NCBI RefSeq assembly: GCF_000559025.1
Contig: NZ_JAAN01000020.1
Coordinates: 1-64,000 of the forward strand
Length of the DNA: 64,000 bases
Direction: 5' to 3'
DNA from: Luteimonas huabeiensis HB2
GTDB taxonomy: Bacteria > Pseudomonadota > Gammaproteobacteria > Xanthomonadales > Xanthomonadaceae
Positions 45,462-55,903 of this stretch are shown one piece after another. The position numbers were made by a program, and so were the translations under genes. A model generated the notes under the pieces. The model saw nothing but the letters and a program-made list of their open reading frames with translations, did not search any database and had not been told where the DNA came from. Numbering within the stretch: position 1 is the stretch's first letter; each line of letters begins with the position of its first letter.

Positions 45462-48400
45462 GCATCGCCGAACTCAGCCTGCGGCGGCCGGTCACCACGG
45501 TGATGCTGTTCGTGTCGCTGTTCGCGATCGGGCTGATCGCCTCGTTCCGGCTGCCGCTGGAGGCGCTGCCGGACGTGTCGGCGCCGTTCCTGTACGTGCA
45601 GATGCCCTACACCGGCTCGACGCCCGAGGAAGTCGAGCGCAACGTGCTGCGGCCGGCCGAGGAGGCGCTGGCCACCATGACCGGCATCAAGCGGATGCGG
45701 GCGCGGGCGACCTCGGAGGGCGCCGACATCTTCATGGAGTTCTCCGACTGGGACCGCGACATCGCGATCACCGCCTCGGAGGCGCGCGAGCGCATCGACG
45801 CCATCCGCGACGAACTGCCGGACGACTTCCGCCGCTACTTCGTCCACAAGTGGTCCACCGCCGACGAGCCGGTGCTGCGCGTGCGCCTGGCCGGCGACAC
45901 CGACCTGACCGGCGCCTACGACCTGATCGACCGCCAGCTCAAGCGGCGGGTGGAACGCGTGCCCGGGGTGGCGCGGGTGGAGGTCAGCGGCGCGCCGCCC
46001 AACGAGGTCGAGATCGCGATCGATCCCGACCGGCTCACCGCGCACGGGCTGGCGCTCAACGCGCTCGGCCAGCGCCTGCAGGCGGCGAACTTCTCGGTCT
46101 CCGCCGGCCTCATCGAGGACGGCGGCCGCCGCCTGCGCGTGCAGCCGGTGGGCGAGATCGTCGACCTGGAGGAACTGCGGCAGCTGCCGGTCGACGAGCG
46201 CGGCCTGCGCCTGGGCGACGTGGCCGAAGTGCGGCTGCGCCCGGCGCGGATGGACTACGGGCGCCGCCTCGATGGACGCACCGCCGTGGGCCTGGACATC
46301 TACAAGGAGCGCGACGCCAACCTGGTCGAGGTCTCGCGCGAGGCGCTGGCCGAGATCGACCGCGCGCGCAGCGAGCCGGGACTGGAGGGGATCGACGTCA
46401 AGATCATCCAGAACATGGGCGAGGAGGTCACCGGTTCGCTGCTGGAACTGGCCGAGGCCGGCGCCATCGGGCTGGTGCTGTCGATCGTGGTGCTGTTTTT
46501 CTTCCTGCGCCACTGGCCGTCCACGCTGATGGTGACCCTCGCGATCCCGATCTGCTTCGTGATGACGCTGGGCTTCATGCACTTCTTCGGCGTGACCCTC
46601 AACGTGCTGAGCCTGATGGGCTTGCTGCTGGCGGTCGGCATGCTGGTGGACAACGCGGTGGTGGTGGTCGAGAGCATCTACCAGGAGCGCGAGCGCCACC
46701 CGGACCGGCCGGCCTACGCCTCGATCGTGGGCACCCGCAACGTCGCCATCGCGCTGTCGGCCGGCACGCTGTGCCACTGCATCGTGTTCCTGCCCAACCT
46801 GCTGGGCGAGACCAACGACATCAGCATCTTCATGGCCCAGATCGCGGTCACGATCTCGGTCTCGCTGCTGGCCTCCTGGCTGGTCGCGGTGAGCCTGATC
46901 CCGATGCTGTCGGCGCGGATGAGGACGCCGGCGGCGGTGGCGCGGCCGGACGGGCTGATCCCGCGGATGCAGCGCCGCTACGCGCGGCTGCTGCGCTGGA
47001 CGCTGGAACACCGCGGCTGGGCCGTCGCCGGCATCCTGGCGGTGATCGCCGCCAGCCTGGTGCCGATGAAGCTCGCCAAGTTCGACATGTTCGGCGGCGG
47101 CGACGGCGGCAACGAGATCACCGTCTACTACCAGTGGAAGGGCAGCTACAACAACGAGCAGCGCTCGCAGGAAGTGGCGCGGGTGGAGCGCTATCTCGAC
47201 GAGAACCGCGAACGGCTGGGCATCACCCAGATCTATTCGTGGTTCGGCGAACAGGGCGACTCCGGCACCGTGGCCACCTTCGGCGACGGCAAGGTCGACC
47301 TGCGCGAGAAGAGCGACCTGATCAGCCGCGAGCTGCCGAAGTCGGCCCGCGCCGAAATCGGCGTGCGCGGCAGCGGCGGCGACCAGGGCGGCGGCATGGG
47401 CGGGCAGAACGTGCAGGTGCTGCTGGTCGGCGATTCGGCGCAGATGCTGCGCGAGCTGGCCGCGGACATCGTGCCCGTGCTGGAGAGCCGCCCGGAGTTG
47501 CGCGACGTGCGGGTGGACGCCGGCGACACCAACCAGGAGCTGACCGTGCGCGTGGACCGCGAGCGCGCCGCCGCCTACGGCTTCAGCGCCGAGCAGGTGT
47601 CCACCTTCGTCGGCATGGCCTTGCGCGGCACCCAGCTGCGCGACTTCCGCCGCGGCGAGACCGAGGTGCCGGTCTGGGTCCGCTTCGCCGGCGCCGAGCG
47701 CTACACCGAGGCCGACATCGCCACCTTCATGGTGCGCGCCGACGACGGCCGCACGGTGCCGCTGCTGAGCATGGTGGACGTGTCGGTGGTGCCCAGCGCC
47801 AACCGGATCAGCCGGACCGACCGCCAGACCACGCTGACCATCCAGGCCAACCTGGAGGGCGCCACCACCATGCCCGAGGCCCGCGAGGCGATGGAGCAGG
47901 CCCTGCAGGCGATGGCCTTCCCGCCGGGCTACGGCTTCAGCTTCTCCGGCAGCGGCTTCGAGCAGGACCAGCAGGCCAGCCAGCAGATGATGTTCAACCT
48001 GCTGATCGCGCTGCTGATGATCTACGTGGTGATGGCCGCGGTGTTCGAATCGCTGCTGTTCCCGGCCGCGATCATGAGCTGCGTGCTGTTCTCGATCTTC
48101 GGCGTGTTCTGGCTGTTCTGGCTCACCGGCACCTCGATCACGGTGATGGCCTTCATCGGCGTGCTGGTGCTGATGGGCGTGGTGGTCAACAACGGCATCG
48201 TGATGGTGGAGCACATCAACAACCTGCGCCGGCGCGGCATGAGCCGGACCGATGCGCTGGTGGAGGGCAGCCGCGAGCGCCTGCGGCCGATCCTGATGAC
48301 CATGGGCACCGCGATCCTGGCGATGATCCCGATCTCGCTCAGCGACACGGTGGTGCTGGGCGGGCTGGCGTACTCGCCGATGGCGCGCGCGGTGGCCGGC

Positions 48401-48544
48401 GGGCTGGCGTTCTCGACGGTGGTCAGCCTGCTGTTCCTGCCCACCATCTACGCGCTGCTCGACGACCTGGCCAACGGCAGCAAGCGACTGCTGCGGCGCG
48501 CGCGCCGGCGCCGCGGCGAGCCGCTGCCGGCGGCGGCGCCTTGA
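45458..48544 (+). CDS. RND-family efflux pump permease 2
   Basis: A second permease of 1028 residues, started at an ATG that overlaps the previous stop. Same architecture: AELSLRRPVTTVMLFVSLFA, LPDVSAPFLYVQMPYTGSTP, TM4 LLLAVGMLVDNAVVVVESIY, and in the second half LMGVVVNNGIVMVEHINNLR and RERLRPILMTMGTAILAMIP. Two different permeases after one adaptor suggests a heteromultimeric pump like MdtABC/MuxABC, where both permeases act together. No outer-membrane factor gene follows; a TolC-like channel must come from elsewhere. It is convergent with the TraB-family gene, 36 bp away. Confidence 0.92.
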
Positions 48545-48580
48545 GCGCCGCCGCCCGGCGGGCCGCGGCGAGGGCGGGGT

Positions 48581-49789
48581 CTACGACAGCAGGGTCCGGA
48601 AGATGCGCAGCCCGGCGATCCACACGCCGGCGCTGGAACCGAGATTGGTCAGCATGAAGTTGAGGATCGCGCGCGAGACGCGGTTGCGGTACCAGCCCTT
48701 GAGCGTCTGTACGTCGTCGCGCAGGGCCAGGAAGTCGCCGTAAGCGGGCTTGCGCAGCTGGACTTCGACCAGCGCGCTGAACAGCCCCGGCGAGACCCCG
48801 GGAGGCCGGAACGGCTTCAGCGGCGCGGCGATCGCCGAGACCAGCACGCTCAGCGGATGGCCCGCCGCGGCGATGGTGCCGATCGCGGCCAGCACGGCGG
48901 TGATGACGACCCAGTCCAGCAGCATCTGCGTCCCCAGCGCGGCGCCGCCCTGCCAGAAGCCCCAGGCGATCATGCCCAGGATCAACGCCATGAGGATCGT
49001 GGTGAACCAGGGGAAGCGGCGCCTGGCCGCGACCGCCTCCAGCTCGGCGCGGATCTCGGCCGGCGCCGGCGCGTCCTCGGCGAGATGGCGCGCCAGCCCG
49101 GCCAGATGTCCGGCGCCGACCACCGCCAGCACCTCCTTCGCGCCGGCCGGGACCTCGCGCAGGCGCGCGGCCATGTAGCGGTCGCGCTCGGCGATGACGG
49201 TTTCGTACAGCGCCGGGCTCGTCTGCGCGAACTCGCCGAAGCTCGATTCCAGCATGTCGCCTTCCTTGAGCTTCTCGATCTCGTCCTCGCCCATTTCCTC
49301 GCTGGTCAGCAGCCCGCCGAGCAGGCTCCAGCCCAGCTTGAGCCGGCCGAAGAAGCCCAGGCGCTGCGATGCGCGGCGGAAGGTCAGCCCGACCTCGCGA
49401 TCGATCAGTTCCAGCCCCAGCCCGCGCTCCTTCGCCACCGCGACCGCGCGCTTGAGCTCGGCGCCGGGCTCGATGCCCAGCTGCTCGGCGAGCCGGCGCT
49501 GGTAGGCGGCCAGGGCGAGGTTGGCGGCGAACATGGCCACGCGGCCCTTGCGGATCACGTCCACCAGGTTCAGCTGCGCCAGCGCGTCCGGGTCGGTCAG
49601 CGCCTGCAACCGGCCGGCGTCGAGCTCCACCGCCACGGTGTCGAAGCCGCCGCTGTCGATGGCGTCCTCCACCGCGTCCACGCTGGCCTTGGAGACGTGG
49701 GCGGTGCCCAGCAGGGTGTAGCGGACGCCGTCGCGCTCGACGATGGCATGCGGCTGGCTCTGCCAGAGCGGGCTGGGCGTTTCGGTCAT
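48581..49789 (-). CDS. TraB/PrgY-family membrane protein
   Basis: A 402-residue protein from the ATG at 49789. The N-terminal TraB domain shows RYTLLGTAHVSKASVDAVED (GTAHxS), DTVAVELDAGRLQAL, the central LGIEPGAELKRAVAVAKERG, and AERDRYMAARLREVPAGAKE then VLAVVGAGHLAGLARHL (GxGH). These conserved Gly/His/Glu residues suggest a protease-like (Tiki/EreA-type) active site. The C-terminal part has about three transmembrane helices (TILMALILGMIAWGFWQGGA). In enterococci PrgY limits pheromone activity; in proteobacteria the role is unknown. Confidence 0.9.
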   Translation of the reverse strand: MTETPSPLWQSQPHAIVERDGVRYTLLGTAHVSKASVDAVEDAIDSGGFDTVAVELDAGRLQALTDPDALAQLNLVDVIRKGRVAMFAANLALAAYQRRLAEQLGIEPGAELKRAVAVAKERGLGLELIDREVGLTFRRASQRLGFFGRLKLGWSLLGGLLTSEEMGEDEIEKLKEGDMLESSFGEFAQTSPALYETVIAERDRYMAARLREVPAGAKEVLAVVGAGHLAGLARHLAEDAPAPAEIRAELEAVAARRRFPWFTTILMALILGMIAWGFWQGGAALGTQMLLDWVVITAVLAAIGTIAAAGHPLSVLVSAIAAPLKPFRPPGVSPGLFSALVEVQLRKPAYGDFLALRDDVQTLKGWYRNRVSRAILNFMLTNLGSSAGVWIAGLRIFRTLLS

Positions 49790-49805
49790 GGGCGGTGCCG
49801 GGCGG

Positions 49806-50690
49806 TCAGTCGATGTAGCGCTTGAGCAGGTCGCCGTAGGCATCGATGCGGCGGTCGCGCAGGAACGGCCAGATCCGGCGCACGTCCTCGCTGCGCGCCA
49901 GGTCCAGCTCCGCCAGCAGGAGCTCGGGCTCGCCGCCGGCCTCGGCCAGGAACTCGCCCTGCGGGCCGAGCACGTGGCTGTTGCCCCAGAAGCGGATCCC
50001 GGAGGCGCCGAGCGGCGACGGCTCGTGGCCGACCCGGTTGCACGACAGCACCGGCAGGCCGTTGGCGACCGCGTGGCCGCGATGGCTGAGGACCCAGGCG
50101 TCGCGCTGGCGCGCGCGCTCGTCCTCGGCGTCGTCCGGGTCCCAGCCGATCGCGGTGGGGTAGAGCAGCAGCTCCGCGCCCGCCAGCGCCATCAGCCGCG
50201 CGGCCTCCGGGTACCACTGGTCCCAGCACACCAGCACGCCCAGGCGACCGACCGAGGTGTCGATCGGGCCGAAGCCCAGATCGCCCGGGGTGAAATAGAA
50301 CTTCTCGTAGAAGCCGGGGTCGTCGGGGATGTGCATCTTGCGGTACTTGCCGGCCAGGCGGCCGTCGGCGTCCAGGACCACCGCGGTGTTGTGGTACAGG
50401 CCGGCGGCGCGGCGCTCGAACAGCGAGCCGACCAGCACCACCCGGTGGCGCGCGGCCAGCGCCGACAGGCGCTCGGTGCTGGGCCCGGGGATGGGCTCGG
50501 CGAGGTCGAACTCGGCCACCGACTCGTGCTGGCAGAAGTAGGCGCCGTTGTGCAGCTCCTGCAGCAGCACCAGGCGCGCGCCGGCGGCCGCGGCCTCGGC
50601 CACGCGGGCCTCGATGACCTCCAGGTTGGCGGCGGCGTCGCCGTGGTTGCGCTCCTGGACGAGGGCGACGGGCAGGGTCTTGGTCTTCAT
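49806..50690 (-). CDS. aguB: N-carbamoylputrescine amidase
   Basis: A 294-residue cytoplasmic nitrilase-superfamily enzyme. The catalytic triad is visible: Glu45 (LVLLQELHNGAYF), Lys118 (GKYRKMHIPDDPGFYEKFYF) and Cys155 (LGVLVCWDQWYPEAAR). The YFTPGDLGF stretch and the downstream LLYPTAIGWDPDD are typical of AguB. It converts N-carbamoylputrescine to putrescine, CO2 and ammonia, the second step of the agmatine route. The deiminase gene lies 77 bp upstream on the same strand; together they complete putrescine synthesis from agmatine. Confidence 0.96.
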   Translation of the reverse strand: MKTKTLPVALVQERNHGDAAANLEVIEARVAEAAAAGARLVLLQELHNGAYFCQHESVAEFDLAEPIPGPSTERLSALAARHRVVLVGSLFERRAAGLYHNTAVVLDADGRLAGKYRKMHIPDDPGFYEKFYFTPGDLGFGPIDTSVGRLGVLVCWDQWYPEAARLMALAGAELLLYPTAIGWDPDDAEDERARQRDAWVLSHRGHAVANGLPVLSCNRVGHEPSPLGASGIRFWGNSHVLGPQGEFLAEAGGEPELLLAELDLARSEDVRRIWPFLRDRRIDAYGDLLKRYID

Positions 50691-50767
50691 GCGGGCAGTC
50701 TAATCCTTGGAGGCTGTACGCCACGGAGCGCGGCGATGGGCCGCGGGTACCGGCTGCGCCGGCGGCG

Positions 50768-51811
50768 TCAGCCGAGCACGCCGCGCGGCAACTGCATGGT
50801 CAGGCAGTGCAGGCTGCCGTTCTGCCAGATCAGCGGCCGGCAATCGATCTGCACCACCTCGCGATCCGGAAACGCCTGCGCGACGACGTCGCGCGCCGCG
50901 GCGTCGGCCGGGTCGCCGTAGCCGGGCATCAGCACCGCGCCGTCCACGATCAGGAAGTTCGCGTAGGAGGCCGCCAGCCGGCGCTCGCCGTCGTGGATCG
51001 GGCGCGGCCACGGCAGCGGGAACAGGCGGTACGGCGCGCCATCGGCGGTGCGCAGGGCGGCCAGCTCGTCGGCCATCGCGCGCAGCTCGGCGTAGTGCGC
51101 CGCGTCGCCGGGATCGTCGCAGGCCTGGAACACGATCGCGTCGGGCGCGGCGAAGCGCGCCAGGGTGTCGATGTGGGCGTCGGTGTCGTCGCCCTCCAGG
51201 TAGCCGTGCTCCAGCCACAGCACGCGCTCCTGCGCCAGCCAGCCGGCGAGCTGGGCCTCGAGCACGCTGCGGTCGAGACCGGGGTGGCGTTCGTGCAGGC
51301 ACTTCCAGGTGGTCAGCAGGGTCCCCGCGCCGTCGGTCTCGATCGCGCCGCCTTCCAGCGCGAAGTCGATCGCGATGCGCTCGCTGCGGGCGAACACGCC
51401 CATCTCGTCGAGGCGCGACACCAGCGCGTCGTCGCGCTCGGCGGCGAACTTGCCGCCCCAGCCGGTGAAGCGGAAGTCCAGCAGGCGGAAGCCGTCCCCT
51501 TCGCGCAAGGTGATCGGGCCGGAGTCGCGCAGCCAGGTATCGTCGTAGGGCACGGTCAGGAAGCGCACCTGCGCCATGTCGATGCGCGAGGACGACAGCC
51601 GCGCGCGCGCGTAGGCCTCGACGTCGTCGTCGGCCACGCACAGCAGCACCGGACGGAAGCGCGCGATCGCCCCGACCAGCGCGATGTAGGTCTCCTCGAC
51701 CTCGCCCAGGCGTTCGGCCCAGTCGGTGTCGGCGTGGGGCCAGGCCAGCAGGATCGCGGCCTGGGGCTCCCATTCGGCGGGGAAGCGGCGGGCGGGGAGG
51801 TCGTGGGTCAT
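50768..51811 (-). CDS. aguA: Agmatine deiminase
   Basis: A 347-residue enzyme of the guanidino-group-modifying fold, from the ATG at 51811. Motifs: FPAEWEPQAAILLAWPHADT, VPYDDTWLRDSGPITL, LDFRFTGWGGKF, ALEGGAIETDGAGTLLTTWK, EGDDTDAHIDTLARF and the catalytic Cys336 in QNGSLHCLTMQLPRG. It hydrolyses agmatine to N-carbamoylputrescine and ammonia in the cytoplasm. Length fits the family (about 345-370). Partner of the aguB product encoded downstream. Confidence 0.96.
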   Translation of the reverse strand: MTHDLPARRFPAEWEPQAAILLAWPHADTDWAERLGEVEETYIALVGAIARFRPVLLCVADDDVEAYARARLSSSRIDMAQVRFLTVPYDDTWLRDSGPITLREGDGFRLLDFRFTGWGGKFAAERDDALVSRLDEMGVFARSERIAIDFALEGGAIETDGAGTLLTTWKCLHERHPGLDRSVLEAQLAGWLAQERVLWLEHGYLEGDDTDAHIDTLARFAAPDAIVFQACDDPGDAAHYAELRAMADELAALRTADGAPYRLFPLPWPRPIHDGERRLAASYANFLIVDGAVLMPGYGDPADAAARDVVAQAFPDREVVQIDCRPLIWQNGSLHCLTMQLPRGVLG

Positions 51812-51899
51812 GGGTCGCGGGCGTTCCTGGACGAGGGCGCCGGCCGCGCGGGCCGGCACCTGGAAGAAGGCGGGACGGGCAGTGCGCCGACGGCGCGGA

Positions 51900-52229
51900 T
51901 CAGCGGATCGCGGGGCGGGGCCCGATCTCGTTGGGCGCGGCCTGGTTGAGCACCGCGCTCACCACCCGGTCGCGCTCGAAGTACACGGTGAAGTCCGGAT
52001 ACACCCAGCGGTGGATGGTCGGCCAGTCGCGCTTCTGGCCGCCGCGCGAGTCGAGCCGCTCGGCCGGCGCGCCGAAACGCGCCTCGACCTCGGCCATCCG
52101 CATGCCCTGGGGCGGCAGCGCGACCCGGGCCCCGGCCTGGACGCGCTCGACCAGCAGGACGTCGGCGGAAGCGGAGCCGCCGGCGAGGGCCAGCGCGCAC
52201 AACGCGGCAACGGCGATACGACGGGGCAT
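51900..52229 (-). CDS. Small exported protein, SmpA/OmlA-like layout
   Basis: A 109-residue protein from the ATG at 52229 (AGGAG upstream). Signal peptide IAVAALCALALAGGSASA; mature part LLVERVQAGARVALPPQGMR, MAEVEARFGAPAERLDSRGG, then RWVYPDFTVYFERDRVVSAV. The 'GMxMxxVExxFGxPxxR...YPxFTVYFE..RV' pattern resembles the SmpA/OmlA/BLIP-like fold (as in BamE) and is a conserved hypothetical in xanthomonads. Likely periplasmic. Function unknown. Confidence 0.78.
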   Translation of the reverse strand: MPRRIAVAALCALALAGGSASADVLLVERVQAGARVALPPQGMRMAEVEARFGAPAERLDSRGGQKRDWPTIHRWVYPDFTVYFERDRVVSAVLNQAAPNEIGPRPAIR

Positions 52230-52381
52230 GGCAGGCTCCTGGCGGTCGGAAGCGCAGATTCTAAACAACGCCAGGCCGATCGCGCCGCTGCGCCCGTGGA
52301 GGGCGGCGCGCCCCAACGCGAAAGGGCCGCTCGCGCGGCCCTCTCGACGCAACCGGCCGGCGCCGCGGCGCCGGGGCGGTC

Positions 52382-52507
52382 TCAGCGCTGGCGCGCCTTG
52401 AACCGCGGGTTGGACTTGCAGATCACGAAGACCTTGCCGCGACGACGAACGACCTTGCAGTCGCGGTGGCGGGCCTTCGCCGACTTCAGGGAGGACAGGA
52501 CCTTCAT
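52382..52507 (-). CDS. rpmJ: Ribosomal protein L36, zinc-independent (C-minus) type
   Basis: A 41-residue protein: [20 protein letters not shown], then [20 protein letters not shown] and a final Arg. It resembles E. coli YkgO, the alternative bL36 lacking the full Cys3-His zinc site (only Cys17 and Cys30 remain), rather than canonical L36. Such copies are Zur-repressed in enterobacteria; xanthomonads commonly carry this form. I see no Zur site here. The gene stands alone, upstream of and on the same strand as the small exported protein. Confidence 0.95.
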   Translation of the reverse strand: MKVLSSLKSAKARHRDCKVVRRRGKVFVICKSNPRFKARQR

Positions 52508-52773
52508 GATGGAACCTCGGCTTGCGTAAAGGGTGACGGGATGACGGCAGGAAACCGGCGATTCTAGCGGACTTTCGCCAGCCGGATCAACTGCTTGCCT
52601 CGCGCGGGCGCGTGCCGGGCCGCATCGGCCTGTGCCGGGGCACGGCCTCGGACGCGTCGCCGCTCCGGGCGAGGCGACGCCGCCCTCGCAGCCGCGATGC
52701 GTCCCGAGATGCGGCCCGCCCGCCGGAGCGGCGGAGAACCTAGAATGTGCCGTCCCCGCATCGAGCCCCCGGC

Positions 52774-53448
52774 ATGCCCGAATCCGCCGTCCCCGTCCTC
52801 ACCATCGATGGTCCCTCCGGCTCGGGCAAGGGCACCATCAGCCGCGCGGTGGCGGGCGAGCTGGGCTGGCATTACCTGGATTCCGGCGCCCTGTACCGGG
52901 CGGTCGGGGTCGCCGCGGGCTGGAGCGACATCGACTTGGCCGACCCGGCCGCGCTGGTGCGCTGCGCCTTCGACGTCGAGGTGGCGTTTCGCGACGCGCC
53001 GTCGGGGGAGCCGCGGGTGCTGATCAACGGCGTCGATGCCACCGACGAGCTGCGCACCGAGACCGCCGGCGCGGCGGCGTCGGCGATCGCCGCGATCCCC
53101 GAGGTGCGGGCCGCGCTCAAGGACCGGCAGCGCGCATTCAGGCAGCCGCCGGGCCTGGTCGCCGACGGTCGCGACATGGGTACGGTGATCTTTCCGGATG
53201 CCGATTGGAAGGTGTTTCTGACCGCCAGTGCCGAGGAACGCGCCGAAAGGCGCTATAAGCAGTTGAGCGGCAAGGGGGTTTCCGTTACATTGAGCGGTCT
53301 GCTGCGAGAGATTCTCGCCCGCGACGCCCGCGACGCCAGCCGCGCGGTGGCGCCGCTGCGGCCGGCCGAAGACGCCGTCCGCATCGACACCACCGGCCTG
53401 GGGATCGACGAGGTGGTCGCGCGCGTGCTCGCGCTGGTGCGGGACTGA
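52774..53448 (+). CDS. cmk: Cytidylate kinase
   Basis: A 224-residue cytoplasmic enzyme phosphorylating CMP and dCMP with ATP. P-loop GPSGSGKG at residues 13-20, then [19 protein letters not shown], the CMP-binding [20 protein letters not shown], the LID-type [15 protein letters not shown], and the end [18 protein letters not shown] use the ATG at 52774; an upstream in-frame ATG at 52747 adds nine residues without family support. It precedes rpsA, the classical order in proteobacteria. Confidence 0.97.
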   Translation: MPESAVPVLTIDGPSGSGKGTISRAVAGELGWHYLDSGALYRAVGVAAGWSDIDLADPAALVRCAFDVEVAFRDAPSGEPRVLINGVDATDELRTETAGAAASAIAAIPEVRAALKDRQRAFRQPPGLVADGRDMGTVIFPDADWKVFLTASAEERAERRYKQLSGKGVSVTLSGLLREILARDARDASRAVAPLRPAEDAVRIDTTGLGIDEVVARVLALVRD

Positions 53449-53458
53449 CGCCTTCGGG

Positions 53459-53522
53459 CGCCGGGCCCGCCCGGCGCGTCCGGCTCGCGGCGGACAGGCC
53501 CTTCCGGGCGCTCGCGCCCGGA
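53459..53522 (+). promoter_or_regulatory. Hairpins in the cmk-rpsA gap (terminator or rpsA leader)
   Basis: Stem CGCCGGGC / GCCCGGCG at 53459-53476 directly after cmk, and a second, TCCGGGCG / CGCCCGGA with loop CTCG, at 53503-53522. The 200-bp leader before rpsA has no classical Shine-Dalgarno before the ATG (preceded by GTAACCATCACA), as is common for rpsA, whose translation is controlled by S1 itself. These stems may therefore belong to an autoregulated leader. Confidence 0.5.
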
Positions 53523-53650
53523 GGAAATCCACTTCGCACGCAACGGCCATACGCAATCCCGCGCAGGCCGACCTACGGGTGGACCGCGGCATCCGGGCGG
53601 AAGTTCCCGCCGCACCGCGCGTCCGTGTCATCAACCGAGTAACCATCACA

Positions 53651-55339
53651 ATGACCGAATCATTCGCAGAACTGTTCGAGCAGAGCCAGGCCAACCTCGC
53701 CAAGCTCAAGCCGGGCGCCATCGTCAGCGGCACGGTGGTCGACGTACGCACCGACGTCGTCGTCATCAACGCCGGCCTGAAGTCCGAGGGCATCGTGCCC
53801 ATCGAACAGTTCCGTAACGACGACGGCGAGATCGACGTCGCCGTCGGCGACACCGTCAAGGTGGCGCTGGACTCGCTCGAAAACGGCTTCGGCGAGACCG
53901 TGCTGTCGCGCGAGAAGGCCAAGCGCGCGATGGTGTGGGACGAGCTGGAAGAAGCGCTGGAGAAGAACGAGACCGTCACCGGCCGCATCAGCGGCAAGGT
54001 CAAGGGCGGCTTCACCGTCGACATCAAGGACGTCCGCGCGTTCCTGCCGGGTTCGCTGGTCGACGTGCGCCCGGTGCGCGATCCGGTCTACCTCGAGGGC
54101 AAGGAGCTCGAGTTCAAGCTGATCAAGCTGGACCGCAAGCGCAACAACGTCGTCGTCTCCCGCCGCGCGGTGGTCGAGAGCGAGCACTCCGAGGAGCGCG
54201 AGGCGCTGATGGAGAAGCTGGTCGAGGGCGCCAAGCTCAAGGGCGTGGTGAAGAACCTCACCGACTACGGCGCGTTCGTGGACCTGGGCGGCATCGACGG
54301 CCTGCTGCACATCACCGACATGGCGTGGAAGCGCGTGCGCCACCCGTCCGAGGTGGTCGAGGTCGGCCAGGAACTGGAAGTGCGCGTGCTCAAGTACGAC
54401 CGCGAGCGCAACCGCGTCAGCCTGGGCCTGAAGCAGCTGGGCGAGGATCCGTGGGACAACATCTCGCGCCGCTACCCGGCCAACACCCGCGTGTTCGGCA
54501 AGGTCTCCAACGTCACCGACTACGGCGCGTTCGTCGAGATCGAGCCGGGCGTCGAGGGCCTGGTGCACGTGTCGGAGATGGACTGGACCAACAAGAACGT
54601 CAACCCGCAGAAGGTTGTGCAGGTCGGCGACGAGGTCCAGGTCATGGTGCTGGACGTGGACGAGGAGCGCCGCCGCATCTCGCTGGGCATGAAGCAGGTC
54701 ACCTCGAACCCGTGGGAGACCTTCGCCGCGATCCACAAGAAGGGCGACAAGGTCGAGGGCCAGATCAAGTCGATCACCGACTTCGGCGTGTTCATCGGCC
54801 TGGACGGCGGCATCGACGGCCTGATCCACCTGTCCGACATGAGCTGGAACACCGGCGGCGAGGACCTGGCGCGCAACCTGAAGAAGGGCGACACCCTGCA
54901 GGCGGTGGTGCTGGCGGTCGATCCGGAGCGCGAGCGCATCAGCCTGGGCGTCAAGCAGCTCGAGCAGGATCCGTTCGGCCAGTTCATGGCCTCGCACCCC
55001 AAGGGCTCGAAGGTCACCGGCACGGTCCGCGAAGTCGACGCCAAGGGCGCGATCATCGACCTGGCCGAGGGCGTGGAGGGCTACGTGGCCGCGCGCGACA
55101 TCAACGACCAGCGCGTCGACGACGCCAGCCAGTTCCTGAAGGTCGGCGATACGATCGAGGCCAAGTTCGTCGGCATGGACCGCAAGGGCCGCACCCTGCA
55201 GCTGTCGATCAAGGCGAAGGACGAGGCGGAGACCGCCGAGTCCCTGGCCGAGTACAACCGCGCGGCGGCCGAGGCCTCGAGCGGCACCACCAAGCTGGGC
55301 GCGCTGCTGCGCGAGCAGCTGGAAGGCAAGAGCGAGTAA
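53651..55339 (+). CDS. rpsA: 30S ribosomal protein S1
   Basis: A 562-residue RNA-binding protein of the small ribosomal subunit, needed to recruit most mRNAs. Six S1 (OB-fold) repeats are visible, beginning with [20 protein letters not shown]; repeats 3-6 show the canonical [60 protein letters not shown] and [20 protein letters not shown]. Length close to E. coli (557). The start at 53651 gives [13 protein letters not shown], as in relatives. A strong hairpin follows, then ihfB. Confidence 0.98.
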   Translation: MTESFAELFEQSQANLAKLKPGAIVSGTVVDVRTDVVVINAGLKSEGIVPIEQFRNDDGEIDVAVGDTVKVALDSLENGFGETVLSREKAKRAMVWDELEEALEKNETVTGRISGKVKGGFTVDIKDVRAFLPGSLVDVRPVRDPVYLEGKELEFKLIKLDRKRNNVVVSRRAVVESEHSEEREALMEKLVEGAKLKGVVKNLTDYGAFVDLGGIDGLLHITDMAWKRVRHPSEVVEVGQELEVRVLKYDRERNRVSLGLKQLGEDPWDNISRRYPANTRVFGKVSNVTDYGAFVEIEPGVEGLVHVSEMDWTNKNVNPQKVVQVGDEVQVMVLDVDEERRRISLGMKQVTSNPWETFAAIHKKGDKVEGQIKSITDFGVFIGLDGGIDGLIHLSDMSWNTGGEDLARNLKKGDTLQAVVLAVDPERERISLGVKQLEQDPFGQFMASHPKGSKVTGTVREVDAKGAIIDLAEGVEGYVAARDINDQRVDDASQFLKVGDTIEAKFVGMDRKGRTLQLSIKAKDEAETAESLAEYNRAAAEASSGTTKLGALLREQLEGKSE

Positions 55340-55355
55340 CACCAGCGAGTCGGCG

Positions 55356-55382
55356 ACGGCGGCCCGGGTTCCGGGCCGCCGT
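55356..55382 (+). terminator. Strong hairpin after rpsA
   Basis: A perfect 12-bp stem ACGGCGGCCCGG / CCGGGCCGCCGT with loop GTT, followed by TTGCATTC. It can end or attenuate rpsA transcription before ihfB. Confidence 0.85.
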
Positions 55383-55427
55383 TTGCATTCTCGGCGCCCT
55401 GTGCGCCACCAGCGTCAGACCGGGGAC

Positions 55428-55730
55428 ATGACCAAGTCGGAACTCATCGAGATCCTTGCCGCGCGGCAGGCGCACCTGAAGGCCGACGACGTCGATCTCG
55501 CGGTGAAGTCGTTGCTGGAGATGATGGGCGCTTCCCTGGCCCAGGGCGAGCGCATCGAGATCCGCGGCTTCGGCAGCTTCTCGCTGCATTACCGTCCGCC
55601 CCGCACCGGGCGCAACCCGAAGACCGGCGACGCGGTCGCCCTGCCGGGCAAGCACGTGCCGCACTTCAAGCCCGGCAAGGAGCTGCGCGAGCGCGTCAGC
55701 GGCGTGGATCCGCTGCCGTCGGAGGACTGA
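55428..55730 (+). CDS. ihfB: Integration host factor subunit beta
   Basis: A 100-residue DNA-bending protein of the HU/IHF family. [20 protein letters not shown] starts the helical part; [20 protein letters not shown] leads to the DNA-inserting arm with NPKTGDAV, and the C-terminal [13 protein letters not shown] closes the fold. With IhfA it forms the heterodimer used in recombination, replication and promoter bending. Placement directly after rpsA is conserved in gammaproteobacteria. Confidence 0.97.
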   Translation: MTKSELIEILAARQAHLKADDVDLAVKSLLEMMGASLAQGERIEIRGFGSFSLHYRPPRTGRNPKTGDAVALPGKHVPHFKPGKELRERVSGVDPLPSED

Positions 55731-55903
55731 CGCCCCAGGGCGCTGGGCCGAAGCATGGCCGCATTTCCCGCCGGTCGGTGCGTGGCCGCGCCGGGTTTCG
55801 GTGATACTGCCCCGGTCCCGCCGCCGGCCTGCCGCACGCTGCGCGCGTGCCGGCGCCAGGCGCGGGCGCGCGGCCGGGCCCGCATTGAACGAGGAGTCGA
55901 TCG

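Noticed and set aside
55731..55903. lapA upstream of lapB
   Set aside because: The gap is too short and its frames show no pair of transmembrane helices; lapA appears to be absent from this position.
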